Source: Treponema sp. (GTDB taxonomy: Bacteria; Spirochaetota; Spirochaetia; Treponematales; Breznakiellaceae). From it: a stretch of DNA of 15,217 nucleotides. A program made the translations under genes and the position numbers. The stretch spans positions 1-15,217 of the forward strand of contig JAITBO010000286.1 in assembly GCA_031283505.1 (NCBI GenBank), in the 5' to 3' direction. Each line of letters opens with the position of its first letter. Position 1 is the first letter of the stretch. This document shows positions 14,563-15,217 of this stretch, piece by piece. The notes under the pieces are model-generated. The model saw only the letters and a program-made list of their open reading frames with translations. It made no database searches and was not told the origin of the DNA.

Positions 14563-14681
14563 TGTCGTAATCTTTCCCGGCAGCGATCTTTTTTCCCTGC
14601 CTTTCTTCCCCGTTCTTTCTCTCTTTTCCCTTCGCGTATCTTCCATTTTTCTCTCAATGTCTTTCCCGCAAGGAGGCCATC

Positions 14682-15217
14682 ATGGCAGTAATCAATTCCG
14701 TAACCGAGGTTTTGCACCGCATCCGGGTAAAACTCTATCCCAACTACCTGACCCACGTGGAGGGCGCGTATATCGCCCGCACGGACAACGAGGCGTCCCT
14801 CTCCGTCGAGGAGGTCTGCGCGGCCCTGAAGAACCGCGGCGGCTTTACGGGCAGCTACGACGACCTGGTGGAACACGTGCGGCAGTTCTTTGACGAGGCG
14901 GCCTACCAGCTCTGCGACGGGTTCGCCGTGAACACGGGCTACTTCTCGGTACACCCCAACGTGGGGGGCACCTTCGACAAAGTTTTCGAGGGGCACGACA
15001 CGGAAAAGCACCCGGTAACCTTCCGGTTCCGCACCCGCGCCCCGCTGCGCGCCCTGGCGGAGCATATCGCCGTGGAGGTGGAAGGGCTCGCGGATGTGCA
15101 GGGGTACATCGACGAGTTTATCGACATCACCACCGAAGCGGTGAACGAGACGCTGACCCCCGGCGGGCAGTTCAGCGTCAGCGGGCACAAGCTCAAGGCG
15201 GCCGGGGACAAACCGGA
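14682..15217 (+). CDS. HU-like DNA-binding / DUF4469 domain protein (3' end outside window)
   Basis: The frame is open from ATG 14682 to the window end (178 codons seen). AAGGAGG at 14670-14676 is an ideal ribosome site. The N-terminal 120 or so residues match the HU/IHF-like domain of the Bvu_2165 type: VTEVLHRIRVKLYPNYLTHV, EGAYIARTDNEASLSVEEVC, ALKNRGGFTGSYDDLVEHV and GFAVNTGYFSVHPNVGGTF. A DUF4469 Ig-like domain begins near residue 155 (ETLTPGGQFSVSGHKLKA) and is cut. Family proteins are found mainly in Bacteroidetes and host-associated spirochetes; DNA binding is predicted from fold, the biological role is not established. Third codon positions are strongly G/C, unlike the middle of the window, which may reflect high expression or a different origin. 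Confidence 0.85.
   Translation, partial: MAVINSVTEVLHRIRVKLYPNYLTHVEGAYIARTDNEASLSVEEVCAALKNRGGFTGSYDDLVEHVRQFFDEAAYQLCDGFAVNTGYFSVHPNVGGTFDKVFEGHDTEKHPVTFRFRTRAPLRALAEHIAVEVEGLADVQGYIDEFIDITTEAVNETLTPGGQFSVSGHKLKAAGDKP

Larger units (their letters stand above)
14231..14681. other. Repeat-rich divergent intergenic region
   Basis: No gene is visible in these 451 bases between the M16 protease and the DUF4469 gene. A TATACT box lies only 8-13 bases before the protease ATG (minus strand). Two mutually exclusive stems are possible at 14275-14305 (AAGCCGG with CCGGCTT, or CGGAGA with TCTCCG). Then come the GC-rich REP-like repeats, a 10-bp inverted repeat and a compound microsatellite, listed separately. 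From 14547 to about 14670 the plus strand is very rich in C and T, ending in AAGGAGG at 14670-14676. Confidence 0.6.

Noticed and set aside
14421..15188. 255-codon minus-strand open frame that reads through the microsatellite
   Set aside because: It is antisense to the DUF4469 gene, and the microsatellite part gives only arginine/glutamate and cysteine/valine runs; there is no ribosome site.

Overview
The window looks like chromosome from a spirochete, most likely a Treponema of the termite-gut or related host-associated kind. The main reasons are a canonical 286-residue FlaB flagellin core protein behind a flagellar sigma-28-type promoter, a BspA/TpLRR-type lipoprotein with a C-terminal tail that looks treponemal, several lipoprotein signal peptides, and decayed ISAzo13- and IS4-family transposases. 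The genus call is from pattern recognition only. Most genes lie on the minus strand. The two ends (hydantoinase genes at 1-1982 and the gene starting at 14682) are visibly richer in G/C at third codon positions than the middle.

Region by region. Positions 1-1982 hold the end of a DUF917 gene translationally coupled (ATGA overlap) to a hydantoinase/oxoprolinase-family ATPase, on the plus strand. From about 1990 to 3060 the DNA is AT-richer and scarred: a possible cut-off start of a third operon gene, an ISAzo13-family transposase remnant with internal deletions, and a lipoprotein gene truncated by it. On the minus strand at 4942-3069 comes a housekeeping run, rplM-rpsI-recX-acyP (L13, S9, RecX, acylphosphatase), with a good sigma-70-like promoter before rplM. 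An IS4-like transposase pseudogene sits immediately upstream of that promoter (5024-5582). Then, still on the minus strand, come a leucine-rich-repeat lipoprotein (5739-6701), an MscS-type mechanosensitive channel with a signal peptide (6752-8272) and threonine synthase (8376-9680).

A roughly 500-base intergenic region separates thrC from the plus-strand flagellin gene flaB (10217-11077). It contains a convincing sigma-28 promoter (9878-9904), a predicted leader of about 300 bases and two palindromes. flaB ends in a strong intrinsic terminator. Convergent to it is a large M16 zinc metalloprotease lipoprotein (11273-14230, minus). The last intergenic region (14231-14681) carries GC-rich REP-like repeats, a 10-bp inverted repeat, a compound microsatellite C9(AC)8(TC)8 and a long pyrimidine-rich leader before an HU-like DNA-binding/DUF4469 gene that runs off the window end.

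I found no CRISPR array, tRNA, rRNA, phage module or clear defence system. The most unusual signals are the compound microsatellite upstream of the DUF4469 gene (possible slippage-driven variation), the flaB leader with its palindromes, and a non-canonical PLP-site motif in the threonine synthase. None of these by itself proves a new system.
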